Source of the DNA: Bimuria novae-zelandiae CBS 107.79
Taxonomy: Eukaryota > Ascomycota > Dothideomycetes > Pleosporales > Didymosphaeriaceae
Assembly: GCA_010015655.1 (NCBI GenBank)
Contig: ML976668.1
Span: forward strand, 1 to 64,000
DNA length: 64,000 bases
Direction of reading: 5' to 3'
The translations under genes were made by a program, and so were the position numbers. Under the pieces are notes generated by a model. It did not search any database. It was not told the DNA's origin and was given only the letters and a program-made list of their open reading frames with translations. Shown in pieces: positions 22,297 to 34,144 of the stretch; positions within the stretch are counted from its first letter, which is position 1, and every line of letters starts with the position of its first letter.

Positions 22297-24262
22297 CTAC
22301 TTCCTCGCCCGTTTCGAGTCCTTGTTGCTTCCCTGGCTCAAGACGCTAGCACTCCGCTTGTGACCGACGCTCGCAGCTCTACTGACCGTCTCACTCGGCA
22401 CCCTGCTGTCTTCTTCGCCTTCTGCATCTTCGTCGTCTTCCTCGCCCTCGGCATCGGCCTCCACTTCGCCATCACCGTCCCCGTCCGCGTCTGCGACTCC
22501 ATCAGCGCCATTGTTGTCATCATCATCCGCTTCACCCTCTGCATCTACGCCGGGCGTCTGCTCCTGAGAATCAGGAATTTCTTGCTTGGCCTGCGGCTCC
22601 ACCGATGTACCATTCGACATTGACACGTGGCCGTTTTGGGCCTCAGAATTACGACGCTCCTTCATCTGTTCCAAGACGCGACACTCACCCTCCTCCTTCT
22701 CCCGAACCTTGCGCACGTCGAGGAGTTTGCTCACTTTTCCTATAAGCTGTTCAAAGACATCAGAAACCTTGCTTGTCGGTAAGCTGATGACCTCAGGGAC
22801 GCCTAGCTCCGCCAGAGCCGTTGCTATTTTCTGCGTTTGTACGTTGCTCTTGGCCTGACGCATTTTGAGCAACTTGTCGGAGCCGAAAGTGACGCCCGAA
22901 GTCAGACGGTCGTGCGTAGATACGTTGTAGCGGTACTCTTGTTGTGGTGATAGTGTGCGAATGGGCGTTTGTACAGACTGGTTGGTAGCCATGGACTGTC
23001 GGCGGGCGGCAGCCGACATTTGGGCGTTGGCGGAAGACGGCGTTTGGATGAGATCGTTGGTGGTGAGGCTGATGCGTGAAGGCCCGCCGCTACCACCTGA
23101 GGCGCGTTTCTTGCTCCGATCTTGCTGGAAGAGTTGCTGGAAGAGTGCTTGTAGGGCTTGTGACGATGTGAATGATGACATTCCCGCGGATACTTGCTGG
23201 TTGGAAGCAGGGGCCTCGAGCCGCGCGCGCAGCTCTGCCCGTTCTGCATCCAGTCGGTGGGCCGCCATGTTGATGCGCTGTAGTTCTGCGAGCAGGAACT
23301 CTTCCTCTTTCACCTCGTCCATACTTCGGTTCATCAGCGCTGCTGCCAGCAGCTTCCGGTTTCCTTCTAACTCGGGGTTGAACGTAGAAAGCATTTCATA
23401 GGTGGCGTATTGTTCTGCGTCCATCTGCATCTCCGGTATACGTAGCTTCATCAGCTTCGCCGAGATCTGATAGAAGCGCGCCTTCAAATCTTCCAGCGTG
23501 CGTTGCTTTGGCGGCGCAAATGGCAGGGCGGCCAGCGCTTGGCTCGCCTCGCTGTTCGCCGTTTGTTGCGGGAGGTGTGACTTATGCGCGGGCTGGTAGT
23601 CGTAGCGATCCCAGATGACGGCCCATCGGTACGAGTAATCCTTGACGACCTGGAACAGATAGTCTGTCTCTTCCCGACTCCAGTCGTCGCTCCGTAGGTG
23701 CGCCTCGTACTCTTCGTCGCTGAATGTGGGTATGTCGACCTCGATCTTGTACTTGAGGTAATCGCCGTTGATCTCGACTTGCGGCTCCGTGTTGTCGCCC
23801 TCCTCCATGGGCACATCTTCGCCATCTTGAACGGCTGGCGCGGTCGTGGGTTTCCGCCTCCAGTGCTTCAGCACGAGGCCGTCGGTGCGGGCTTGATTGA
23901 TGAAGGGCTGCTGCACCCTAAAAACCATATATTAGCAACCCAAAGCACATCGATTTACCCACAGCCTGCGCACCATTTTTTTGCTGGCCCTTGGTTCTGC
24001 CGCTTCGCTCGGTAGGCCTTTTTGGCCTCGTAGACTGCGACAGGCGGCGGTCGTTCGCCGTACAGCGCCGCGACTTCGCGTGCAACACCCTCTGTAAGCT
24101 TCCAGTTAGCCAAATAAAGCCTTCCTAATACTGCGCGATTGAAAACGCACGTATTCTCCTCACGGGCGCTGCGACCTTTGCCCGCTTCTGCACGGCGCCC
24201 TTCTGCACATCACCGCCCATGGGCAGCCCGAGCATGTCGCGCACATCGCGGCCGGACGCCAT
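22297..24262 (-). CDS. SWC4: SWR1/NuA4 subunit Swc4 (DMAP1 family)
   Basis: Three exons: 24262-24164, 24089-23959 and 23917-22297; 616 residues. Introns are 74 nt (GTGAGG donor) and 41 nt (GTAAAT donor). Swc4/Eaf2 is shared by the SWR1 complex, which deposits H2A.Z, and the NuA4 histone acetyltransferase. The N-terminus has the family sequence RDVRDMLGLP, then 'VAREVAALYGERPPP', 'DGLVLKHWRRK' and the SANT/Myb-like region with DDWSREETDYLF and 'YSYRWAVIWDRYDY' near residues 140-200. The tail is acidic with long Asp/Glu/Ala/Gly runs and ends in a basic KRARK. Splice sites were chosen to join the conserved blocks in frame. A transposon has inserted 337 bp upstream of the start. Confidence 0.92.
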
Positions 24263-24598
24263 CGCGCAGGGCTATTTTATCGGATTTACGTATCGCTTTT
24301 CCGATGAGTGAGCGTGGTCGGAATCGCGCGTTGATGGGTTTGCAGGGGTGCGCAAAGATGTTAGATCGAAGTCGCGTCAACCGTTGGCGCAAACGCCAAG
24401 AACTACCCCTGCTGCCTTACATATCGCGTTCGTTCTATAGCCCCCACGTCATAATATTCATTAGTGGTTCAATCATATCTCATCATCTCTATAATGTTGG
24501 ACTGTTGGATGAGTGTACGTGCTGAACATTTGGAGAGCGGTGAGGATATAGTGGAACTACCTCAATCGATTCCTTCACTCTACCAAAGTAGGCTTCTA

Positions 24599-24644
24599 AC
24601 ATGTTGGTTCAGCACTTGGCGCGGTTCGGCAAATGGCGCACCCC
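24599..24644 (+). repeat. Left terminal inverted repeat of pogo copy B
   Basis: 46 bp, from ACATGTTGG to GGCGCACCCC, matched in reverse complement at 26692-26737. Confidence 0.93.
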
Positions 24645-24688
24645 CGCATTTTCCACCCAATCCTTCACCCACCCATAACTCAGCCAAT

Positions 24689-26584
24689 ATGGATCCAATT
24701 GACAAGGCAATTGAAGAAATCGAATCGCGCGGACCAGGAGAAGAATTCTCGTATCGAAAAATAGCGAAAAAATATGGTGTACCAGACACTACGTTGAGGA
24801 GGATACACCAGGGCAAAAACGTGCCGATGAAAGAGCAACAACTCCAACGGCGAAAACTTACCCCTTAACAAGAACTAGAGCTTGTAAGCTATATAGAAAA
24901 GCTTACAGGCCGTCGTCTACCACCTACAAGGGAGATGCTGCAGAATTTTGCTTTATCAATTACAAAAACTAACGGCGAACAACCAGTAGGAAAAAGCTAG
25001 GTTACCTAATTTATCAACCGTTACAACGTTAAAATTACCCCCTATTAGGTTACTGGAATGGATCGCGCGCGCCACCAAGCTGATTTAAGGGCTAAATATA
25101 AGCAATTCTTTCAACTTGTGCTAGAGAAAATGGAGGAGTACAATATAGAGCCTCGTCACACGTACAATATGGATGAGAAGGGCTTCCTTACAGGAGTGAT
25201 TGGAAGAAGCAAAAGGATCTTCAGCAAAGCTATGTGGGACCGCGGGGAAGTGAAATCAGCCCTCCAAGATGGCAACAGAGAGTGGATGACCATCCTAGCT
25301 TGCGTCTGCGCTGATGGAACTGCGTTGCCACCAGGGCTACTATTTGCAGGTGCCAATAACGCTCTCCAATCGGCCTGGGTAGAGGATATTGAGGCTGGGA
25401 AGCATGAGGTATTCGTCACTACATCTCCTAATGGATGGACCAACAACGATATAGGCCTTGCGTGGCTCGAGCAGGTCTTCGATCGGTATACAAAAGCGAA
25501 AGCTCGTCGATCCTACCGACTACTGATCGTGGATGGCCATGGGTCCCACGTAACGAGAGAGTTTATCGACTACTGTGACCACAATCGGATTCTCCTTATG
25601 ATATTCCCCCCTCACAGTACCCACACGCTGCAGCCCCTTGATGTAGTACTCTTTAAGCCTCTCTCATCAGCCTACTCAAAAGCCCTCACTACCTATCTCC
25701 ACGAGGCCCAGGGGCTACTCTCAGTAAAGAAAGGAGACTTCTTCCCTCTCTTCTAGGAAGCCTGGACCATCTCCTTCAAGAAGAAAACAATTCTAAAGTC
25801 CTTTGAGGCCACTGGTATATGGCCCCGTAACGCTGAGGTTATCCTTCAGAAATACAGGCCATCAACTCCAGTGGAGCAGGATTCGAGAGAGAGCAGTACC
25901 TCTGTACTCAGCGGCAAGGATTGGCTCAAAATCGAGACCCTCGTGCGTAATACTGTGAGGGAGGAGGGCAGTAGGGAGGTGCAGAAGCTGAAGCGTTCTC
26001 TCCACCACATCTCTGTTCAAAATGACATCCTCCACGCTGAGGTACAAGGCCTGACAAAGGCCCTACAAGTCAAGAAGAAGCAGCAGAAGAAGAGCAAGCC
26101 TCTAGACCTGCAACAACGCAGGGAGTACCACGGTGGTGCAGTTTTCTGGTCCCCGAGGAAGCTGAGGGAGGCTAGAGTACGCGAGAGCGTTGTAGATAAG
26201 GAGAAAGAGAAAGTAGAACTCGAAAAAGCGCGTAAGAAGGCAGAAATAACCTTAGCTAAGCTACGTAACCTGCAGGAGAAGAAAGAGAGAGAAAGGTTGA
26301 GGGTTAAGAAAAGGGAGGAAAAGGAGAGGGTCGCGGCGGAGAAACAGGCTGAGCAACAACGGATGATTCAGGAGAAAGAAAACTCCGAAAAGGCTATACA
26401 AACTTCTCAAAAGGGAAAGAGGAAGGCCTCAAAGCCTGCCGCAGCGCCAAAACAGAAAAAAAAGCAACGTGTGGTGGTTGCTGAGGGTAGGGGGGATAGG
26501 GGTGATGAAATGGGGCGTGATCCAGCACCCACAACAATAACGCGCCGTGGCCGCAACATCAAACTTCCAGCGAAATTCCAGTAG
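24689..26584 (+). pseudogene. pogo/Fot1 transposase, four in-frame stops
   Basis: A single frame of about 631 codons. The N-terminal psq-type helix-turn-helix is visible (EFSYRKIAKKYGVPDTTLRR), then a CENP-B-type DNA-binding segment. The DDE domain has YNMDEKGF (first Asp near 25172), VDGHGSH (second Asp) and LQPLDVVLFKP (third Asp). The C-terminus is a Lys/Glu-rich coiled coil. Stops interrupt at TAA 24866, TAG 24998, TAA 25007 and TAG 25754. The first three sit where relatives have Gln, Trp and Gln, so each is one C-to-T or G-to-A step from sense. The protein is inactive as it stands; a related active copy could still mobilise the element through its intact ends. Confidence 0.93.
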
Positions 26585-26691
26585 TACACCTTTTTCGCAG
26601 CAATTTATATAGTAATTGAATGAATTATTAGAATATTCTAGCTATTGTGGACGACTCAGTAACGAGGTGTTGTAAACTGCGTGATTTGGTT

Positions 26692-26737
26692 GGGGTGCGC
26701 CATTTGCCGAACCGCGCCAAGTGCTGAACCAACATGT
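26692..26737 (-). repeat. Right terminal inverted repeat of pogo copy B
   Basis: 46 bp, reverse complement of 24599-24644, followed by the TA duplication at 26738-26739. Confidence 0.93.
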
Positions 26738-26920
26738 TATAGCCTTCCAAGGTTTCGCAGCTCAAGCTACCTAGGTATACAAGAAGCGACCAGATAGTTC
26801 TCAAACGGGAAGTTTGGTGACCAGTCACCCTCCCAACCTCATATGCCCCAATTAATCAAATGACTCCATCGCCTTTGCCTCGTATAACGAACACAGGTAA
26901 ATACACTTAGAGTCTATAAA

Positions 26921-27394
26921 ATGGCCGGCTTTGAGCCCAATCCCAAGCATCCCCCAAGCCTGTCTTCGCTCAAAGATTCCTGCCGCGAAAACATGTCGGA
27001 ACAATCAGCCGCAGAGCCAGCAACAGGAGCCACCTATGATAGATTCTTCATCATGCACCAGACATACCTCAGCGACGAGGTTCCATCCCATTTCCAGGGT
27101 CAACCTGCCCCAGGCTATGAGTTCTTTTCCTCATCCTACATGGCATCGTACATGATTCAGTATCTGGCCTCCACCAAAACCAACACCACGTTCAAAGAAA
27201 TGGAGAAACCTAGTGATTTATCATTCATTTTTGGTTTAGGAAGGGATGTTTTGACAGATACGTTGAGGGCGGTGCGGGAAAAGGAGGAAGTGAGGGAGGG
27301 TGTTTACCGCGTGCATTTGTGGTGGGTCGAGAGCGAGGATGGAGGCGCTGGGGGTGCTGAGGACGCTGGGGACCCGGTCCAGAGTAACGAATAG
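26921..27394 (+). CDS. Small hypothetical protein
   Basis: Open frame of 157 codons from ATG 26921 to TAG, no intron apparent. I do not recognise the family. The protein is soluble-looking, without signal peptide or membrane span. The middle is rich in aromatic residues (YDRFFIMHQTYLSDEV; YEFFSSSYMASYMIQYL). A charged segment (LRAVREKEEVREGVYRVH) precedes a Gly/Ala/Asp-rich tail. A second in-frame ATG at residue 25 (ENMSEQ) is an alternative start. It sits between pogo copy B and the transposon block, so it may be a lineage-specific gene or a decaying one. Codon use looks normal for the host. Confidence 0.5.
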   Translation: MAGFEPNPKHPPSLSSLKDSCRENMSEQSAAEPATGATYDRFFIMHQTYLSDEVPSHFQGQPAPGYEFFSSSYMASYMIQYLASTKTNTTFKEMEKPSDLSFIFGLGRDVLTDTLRAVREKEEVREGVYRVHLWWVESEDGGAGGAEDAGDPVQSNE

Positions 27395-27627
27395 GAATTA
27401 AATCGAGGTGAATAGGAATATCATGGCCGTGATGGAGGTCTTTTAGTCTGAGATACCTAGCGTAGCGCAAAAGACCTCTGAGTAATTGCGCTGGGTTGAA
27501 TTTGCTACAGGGCACGCACCTGCAAAGTTAACAATCAACTGCGTTAGATCTGATAATCGCGTGAGAGCCCTTTCAATAGTGCATATATAGACACAGATTC
27601 CTTTCCATCTTCATCGGCAACGTCAAC

Positions 27628-27759
27628 ATGGCCGCACCTTCCGAGAACCCGCAGAAAGCTAACGCCTCCTCGAACCCTCCCACCACAGACACGCCGAAAG
27701 ACCTTTTTGTTCTCATGCAAGACTACCTCACTTGTCTCATCAAGAATTTCAAGAACTAG
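27628..27759 (+). other. 43-codon open frame at the edge of the mutated block
   Basis: The frame starts MAAPSENPQKANASSNPP and ends at the TAG of 27757-27759. The sequence is un-mutated up to about 27755 and then abruptly becomes AT-rich. The Pro/Asn-rich start and 'PKDLFVLMQDYL' resemble the beginning of fungal Ty3/gypsy Gag proteins, and Gag-like sequence follows immediately downstream, so this is probably the 5' end of an internally deleted gag rather than a host gene. Confidence 0.45.
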
Positions 27760-29622
27760 GTATCCTTTAAGGAATAAATTTAAATTATATTTAAAGAAGT
27801 TAATAAAGAATAACAGGCTAAACGTAAGATATAAAGGCTTAAATAGACTAGATTAGCTAGTACCTATACAGCTAAATTCAGACGCCTATAGGTAAAAATT
27901 AACTAGGATAACGCACTACTCTAGGCTACTTACTATAACAGGTTAAAGGAAAACGTTAAAGACAAACTTACCTATTATAATAAGGCTAATAACCTACAAG
28001 AACTAGTAAAACTAGCTATATAAATTAATAATAGACCCTATAAATAATAGCTAGAAAAGCGAGAAGGTAGCTAAATATAGACTATTATTAAATATAGCTA
28101 GAAACTATTAAAGGACTATGATAAAAACGTAGTACTAACTAATAAAGCTTAAAAATGGAAGCCTGAGTAGTAGAAGAACTATAATAATAGATTTTTTAAC
28201 TAAGAATAAAAATAACGCTCTAATAAGAAAGTATACTTAGGATATAAAGAGCAGGAGTACTTTTAAAGTGACCATTTAAAAAATATTAAAAACTAAAGTA
28301 AAAGGACATAAATTAATTTTATAATAATAGTTATGTTATAAGCGCTAACGCCTATTCTATTAAAAACTATAAATAATAAAAATAAAGATCTTAATATAGA
28401 ACTAGAGTTCCTAGAGATACGAGAAGAATTAGAATAAATCTAAATAATTAAATAGGAAATTCTAGGCTAGCTAATATAGAAAACATGCTAGTTATGTAAT
28501 AGCAAAGTACATAGACCTATAACCTATATATGTAAGATTAAGACTAAGGGCCTAATAGCAGCAGTGATCTATAAATTTGTGATAAAATACTAAAGAACTA
28601 TCATAGTACTAGGATAGCAGATCTATATACAAGAGTAGCATAAAGAGTTAGCATAGTATTTATATAATAAGGATAAATACTAAGTATACAAGATAAAAAA
28701 GCCTAAGTAGTAATATTACTAGGGGACTTTAACTATTACCTAATTAATAACTGTGAGCTAAGAATAAACTGTCACAAATACTTTTATATAAAATAAATAC
28801 GCTACTATAAGAAACTTGGATAGTAGAAGTACTTTAATAATAAGTACTAAATACATAAAGTATATATAAAAGCTATACGCTAGTATCCTAAAATTTAAGC
28901 TTAGGAATAGTAATAATAATAAAAAGCTAGTAAATAGAAGGTACAAGTCTAAACTACTTATAGTAAGTAAAATAGTTAGACTATAATAGGGATTACTTAG
29001 CACATCTTTGCTAAAAGAAATAAATAGTAGTACTAAAAACAATACTAACATACTAAGACCTAAAATCCTGGAGTATCTAGTAGCAGGCTATAAACAACAC
29101 GGGGAATCTTAAAAAGAAAAAAAGGTCTAGTAAATTAAGAATACTGGAGGAACCTATAAAGGACTTTATTAAACGTAATAAAAAAAGGCTAAAACTAATA
29201 CTAGTATAGATGAAATTACGTAAACCTAAAATAAAGAAGCATAGTCTTCCTAAGACGCTATAAAAAACGTAGATAATAAATAAAAAACTAAAACGCTACT
29301 AAGAAAATAGCCTTACTAGTAAAGACGTAACTATAAAGGAAAAAAAGGCTGGGATAGGCACGGAAGATCTATAACTAAATTGGGACTGGTTACTTAAAAA
29401 ATCTATTTAGGCATTTTTACTTAGAGGCTTATAGGTGTCATACTATGGGTGTATGTGACTGACTAAGGACCTGACTTGGCAGGATCAGGTGACTCTATAT
29501 ATATAGCTAACGCTATCTAAGCGGAGGCTTAGTAGTAATTTGCTTCTTCTTTTATATACTAAATACAATCCCTTTAGTCTCTATCTTGTTACTACACTAC
29601 CTGCCCTACCTGTCCTCTTACA
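27760..29622 (+). mobile_element. RIP-degraded Ty3/gypsy retrotransposon remnant (gag and 3' LTR)
   Basis: Ignoring stop codons, the plus strand at about 27780-28100 reads as the conserved Gag segment of fungal gypsy elements: 'STYTAKFRRLQVKINWDN', then 'LKENVKDKLTYYNKANN' and 'LQELVKLAIQINNRL'. The region 28200-29435 is too mutated for me to assign, apart from stray Lys-rich segments. A 187-bp LTR closes the element. No 5' LTR or reverse transcriptase was recognised, so the copy is truncated. Confidence 0.7.
29436..29622 (+). repeat. LTR of the gypsy remnant
   Basis: 187 bp, starts TGTCATACTATGGG and ends CCTCTTACA (TG...CA). It contains a TATATATATAG box and is less mutated than its surroundings. 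No second copy found in the window. Confidence 0.6.
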
Positions 29623-30073
29623 ATAGGAGTGCGTGGACAAGAATATAGCCAAGAATATATTAAGTGCTAATAGGCCGGATATAAAAGGTTACTAAAATGG
29701 TACTAAACAATATATAATAATAAAAGAAACTATATATAAAAATACTTTATAAATATTATTCTAAAGAGCTAAATGCTAAGGAGTAGGGAAATTCTTTAAT
29801 AAACTAAGGGGCTAGTCTAATAAGAAACCCTAGTAGAAGGGATATATAATAGGTCTAATATATATTTAATATAATAGGGTATTAGAAAACCAATACTAAA
29901 GTGTACAGGAGATTTAAATTAAATTAGTATTAAAAACAGAGGTTAGATCGCGTAATTTTATAAGTTAGTAACTAAATAGCTACGTTATATTACCCTCCTC
30001 CGTTTATTTATAGTTAGCCTTTTATTTACACTATATTTTCGCTTCTTTATAATTATACTTACGCTATTAACTA
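29623..30073. repeat. AT-rich relic with a degraded fragment of the 386-bp LTR
   Basis: Bases about 29624-29715 align with the inner part of the 386-bp LTR copy at 52866-53251, in the same orientation (both read ATAGGAGTGCGTG, then ATTAAGTGC and ATAAAAGG-like words). The rest is TA-rich sequence with no recognisable coding content. Confidence 0.5.
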
Positions 30074-30847
30074 TCGAGGTTCACCTCGAAGCGATTCCCC
30101 CGACGAAGCGACCCACCTGAACACTAAAATAGCTTTATAACTTAAAGCTATAGAGCCTTAAACCATAGCTACTATCTCGATATTTTTAATAGTAATATTT
30201 AGAGGCTTTAATTAATATACATAGCTATTAATATCGTATAAAAAGCGTAATATTATAACTACGTTACAATTTAAAAGCTAGTGCGCCTACAGCAGCACGC
30301 TAAGGCTCTATTTTACTTATACGCCTTATAATAACTCTCTTTTATAAAGTAGCTTTTATAGGAGCCTTAAGACTGCGCTTTTTATCCTTTTATAAAATTT
30401 TAAAAGCTTATTATATAGTCCTATAAGTAGCTACCCTAAAGGCCTATTTAGTAGTCTTTTTAGCCTTCTCCTTCTCCCTTACTAGCTTAGCTTATTAAAG
30501 TTATACCTGCTCCTCCTTACGCTCTTAGAGCTACTAATAATTATGTATCTTTTTTACCTTCCTTAAAGACTAAAATATAGCTTTACTATAATACTCTTTA
30601 AGTTTCTTAAATAAAAGAGGCTTGCCTTGCTTTACACGTATTTTTTTATTAATTAGAGCCTTACGTAGGCCCTTAACCTTATACTTAAAAAGGGTCTTTT
30701 AAGTTATGATTTAGTAAAAAGCCTAGTTTAGCTTTTAAGCTTATTTATTACTTTAATTATTAACTATTTAATATAGTAGGTCTTTAGTCTTCCTTTAGTT
30801 TAAAACACTTAAGGCTAAGGACTTACTATTACTTAAGGGGCTTAGGC
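30074..30847 (-). mobile_element. 3' half of a split pogo transposon (copy C)
   Basis: Starts next to a TA (30072-30073) with the terminal sequence CGAGGTTCACCTCGAAGCG; the matching opposite end is at 51618. Read on the minus strand from 30847, it is the C-terminal part of a pogo transposase: a 'SVLN' segment, then a Lys-rich coiled coil with 'AKLVREKEKAKKTTK'. It breaks exactly at the LTR at 30848. The N-terminal and catalytic half lies 21 kb away at 51618-52865. Heavily RIP-mutated. Confidence 0.82.
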
Positions 30848-31233
30848 TGTAACAGGAACAATCGCTTGTCGACACGAGAACCCTTGGCCAGTCAAGACAG
30901 GATTCGAGATCATCCGAAAACCGACACTCATCCGTATCGGACCAATTTCGGATCTATCAGACTGATGGGGAACTACGGATCCGATTCAGACCTATTTCGG
31001 ATCCATCAGACCGACGGTCAACCTATAGCAGATATATGCTAGCTAGCTATCTAGGAAGAGGTGTATTTAGAGGAGCTTAGGGCCTTTATAGTTTAGTACC
31101 TTTTCTATATCCTTTTGTACCAGGCCTATAGGTACTTAATTTATTTAAGACTACTTTCTTATACACGCACTCCTACATGCCTCTACTAGGAGATACGCCA
31201 ATATTAATCCTTTGAGTAACCTGTGCCGATACA
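30848..31233 (+). repeat. 386-bp LTR, copy 1 (plus orientation)
   Basis: Begins TGTAACAGGAAC and ends GCCGATACA (TG...CA). The reverse-complement copy at 52866-53251 has the same length. An internal imperfect duplication (TTTCGGATCTATCAGAC / TTTCGGATCCATCAGAC) is present. The left flank is TAGGC and the right flank GTATA, which do not match each other but match the flanks of copy 2. Confidence 0.92.
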
Positions 31234-31568
31234 GTATATCCTTTATAACATGTGCTAGTTAAGGGTATATAGGTTTATACGCTCGCTACTACTCTAATAT
31301 ATTAAAATTAATTATTTTAATTATATAAGTAGTGCTTAAGTATAATTCTCCTTCTTCGCAGACTTAGCTATCAATCCCTATAGATTCTTTTATAGAAGAA
31401 CTCTAGCTTATATTTAAAACGCTTCTTATTTGCTATATCGGCTTTTAGAACTATTTACTCTCGTGTAATCTTCGCGTAAAGGAAGTAGATCCTAGGGTGC
31501 AATCTCTAGTATTATTATTATTATTATATTAGTTAAGGTAGACAAAGAACTATTCTTAAAAGACATAT
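31234..31568. other. AT-rich gap
   Basis: 335 bp of TA-rich sequence between the LTR and the piggyBac-like end. Nothing recognised. Confidence 0.4.
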
Positions 31569-31572
31569 TTAT

Positions 31573-33945
31573 CCCCCGCACCGCCAATATCGCCCGTATA
31601 CGGGCCACCTAAGCTCAGCCAACCAGCGCGCAGCCCCAGAGAATCGCTAAAAATCTTAGAATTATGTTATAGAACGCTAATTTTTAAATTGCCTACTAAT
31701 TTATTAGTAAATTAAAATTAGTTATTTTTGTAAATATGCCTAGTAACTCTTTAAAGTTAAGTAATAACCCTAACTAGGTAAAATATACTTAGTATAAGAA
31801 AAAGTTAAGAAAATTATTAGATTTGCTACGCACGCCGCTATCTAAGTAAAAGCCTCTCTTTATTAATAATAATAATATAGGTAGAGCGCGTTTACCTAAG
31901 GGAGTAGATCCTAGTAATCTTATTACTCTCTTTAATCTCTTCTTTAGCGTTAGTATCCTTAATAGGATAGCCTACTATACAAATCAACACGCTAAGAAGC
32001 TCAGAGCCACCGCAATAGACAACCTATACACACAAGGATAGAAGCCGACGTCACTAACTAAGCTATATACGTACTTCGCGATAGTAATATATATGGGCCT
32101 ACACAAAGAGCCGTCAGCAGAGGAATACTGGAGTAGGCTACACGCCAACGCTCCTACTCACCATATCAACAAGTACATGTCCCGCCAGCGCTGGGAGCAA
32201 ATAGATCGCTATATATACTATACAGAAATCAAACAATTATTCAAATCGCCGTTCGGGCGTGTGTGGGATCTCTCTAAGCATATACGCAAGCGCTCACTTA
32301 AGCTATAGCATCTTAGTAGGTCTTAAGGTGCAATTTACTAGCTTTTTATTAGCAATACTAACTATAGCACCTAAGCAAGCACCTCTACGTTAATAAAGCT
32401 ATTATTAGGTTTACTAAATGCGCTAGTAAGATAGTAATAATTAAAATAAAGCCTACACCTAAAAAATATAAGATATAGGTCCTCGCGAGCGACGGCGTTA
32501 TACTTAACTAGCTATTTTATACTAAAGGCGTTAGTAAAGGGCCTGTTAATCTCGCATACGACCTCTCTAAGCTAGCCTTTACCCCTACTAAATTAGTGCC
32601 TTTTATTCTTGTACTTGCTAAAGACGCTAATAACAACCGTATATTTCTGCTAGAACTCCACGCCGTGTAGGACGACAATCTCTTTAACACTATCCCTATA
32701 CTTAAATACCTAAGGGACGAAGGCATAGGCTATGCCGGCATAGTCAGAAGCATAAAGACTATAACAAAGGAGCGCTTTAAGGCTAACGCTAAAACAGAGA
32801 TAGCAGCGCCAGAGCTAGTAATAAGGAAGCGTAGTAAACAGAAGTTAATAAAAGAGCGCTTTAATAGAGACTTAATACAGCTTAAGACGCAATTTACAAA
32901 GGAGATTATATAAGAAAAGGCTTACTAGGCGCTATTAAATAATAAGATAGTACTTTAAGCTACTTAGCAGGATTCTTAAATTATCCTTTTTACTACTACT
33001 ATTACTAATAGTAAGTAACTCTAGCTGCTCTAGCTACTTTAGCTACTACTAAGCTTAAGCTAATAATTCTAGGCGTTACTACTATAAAGTAGCTTTATTA
33101 TCGCCCTATTATAAGCGTGTATAATAAGAAGCCTTTTAAGAAGGCTTTTAGTAGCGCGCCTATTAAGTTACTTAGTATCCTTAAGATAATAAATACCTAT
33201 AATTACTATAAGAGTAAGGTAGACTAATTTAATTAAACGCGTAGCTATTACTCTACTTAATAAGTACGCTGTTATATATAATAGCTACTACTTTACTTCT
33301 TACTTAACTTAACGCTTAATAATACGTATAGGCTCTCTATATACTTAATGCTAGCCTTAACTAAGAGAAATAGCTATAAACGCTTCCTTTACAATCTTGT
33401 TAATTAATTTTTTAAGCGTAGTATATAACTTAATAATAGCTCTTATAAACGTAAGGCTCTTGACGACATTATTACTATAAATAGTAACTTTTATATAATA
33501 ATAAAGGTATACGTAAAGTTAAAGACCTGTATAGCCTGTAGCGAAAGTAGGCAGGCATATAACAGAGTAATAACTACTAGGGAACCTCTAAGAGCAATAA
33601 TAGATAATTTATATAGCTGCTAACGCGCTCTGCGTACAACCTATAGCTATAGGCTTTATAAGGTGCCTTTGTGTAGGCCAGAGCTACGTCCTAAGTACCT
33701 AGCCAAGCACCGACGCCGCGTTAACACTATTAGATTAATAGATATCTCTATAAGTTCAACTATTAAGTAATTAGCAATTATATTACTATATTTTAATTAT
33801 AACTATTATAAATAAGCCTGCCTACGAAAATTGCTAAGAAATTTCACATATTTTGGTTTTCCTACTAAAATAGTGCCATTAGGGACATCCTCCTATTGGC
33901 AGACGCCAGGTGGCCCGTGTACGGGCGATGTTGGCGGTGCGGGGG
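31573..33945 (+). mobile_element. RIP-degraded piggyBac-like DNA transposon
   Basis: Inverted ends start CCCCCGCACCGCCAATATCG on the left; the right end is GTGTACGGGCGATGTTGGCG followed by GTGCGGGGG. A piggyBac (DDE_Tnp_1_7) transposase is readable on the plus strand between them. The Copia element at 33946 inserted in the last five G of the right end, so the true right border lies at 39227. Flanking sequence is TTAT/ATAA; I cannot show a clean TTAA duplication. Confidence 0.85.
32093..32760 (+). pseudogene. piggyBac-like transposase remnant
   Basis: An uninterrupted 71-codon stretch (32093-32308) reads MGLHKEPSAEEYWSRL...RWEQIDRYIYY, the family's N-terminal region of the DDE domain. About 90 bp further on, the sequence continues with 'HLYVNKAIIRFT' and 'KPTPKKYKI-VLASDGV', equivalent to the VDEAMxxFxGRS and KPxPxGxKxWxLA blocks with the first catalytic Asp mutated to Asn. 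Stops are frequent elsewhere. Confidence 0.82.
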
Positions 33946-34144
33946 TGTCCGATTACATGGCACTTTGCACTAAACTCAAAGTGTAAAGGTGGCTGGGCAA
34001 TCCTACGCCAAGAAAAGAAGACTTCGGTAGCAGTCTGACAGAACACGAACAAGACACAACACGAACATTATTAATTAATTATCACAACTATTAATTCTCA
34101 TCATTGCATTAGCTCAAAGTAACAGAACACTATTAAATCTAATA
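33946..34144 (+). repeat. 5' LTR of Copia 1
   Basis: 199 bp, starts TGTCCGATTACATGG; the terminal CA is mutated to TA. It differs from the 3' LTR at about ten sites, all of them transitions in CpA/TpG context. Confidence 0.93.

Larger units (their letters stand above)
24599..26737 (+). mobile_element. Fot1/pogo DNA transposon (copy B), lightly mutated
   Basis: The element is 2139 bp, flanked by TA duplications (24597-24598 and 26738-26739), with perfect or near-perfect 46-bp inverted ends (24599-24644 and 26692-26737) starting ACATGTTGGTTCAGCACTTG. It encodes one transposase frame (24689-26584) broken by four stop codons. Base composition is close to that of the host genes, so this is the youngest pogo copy in the window. 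Confidence 0.95.

Noticed and set aside
28758..29051. 97-codon Leu/Phe/Tyr-rich frame as a membrane protein
   Set aside because: It is the complement of RIP-mutated gypsy-derived sequence; the hydrophobic composition comes from TA-rich codons.
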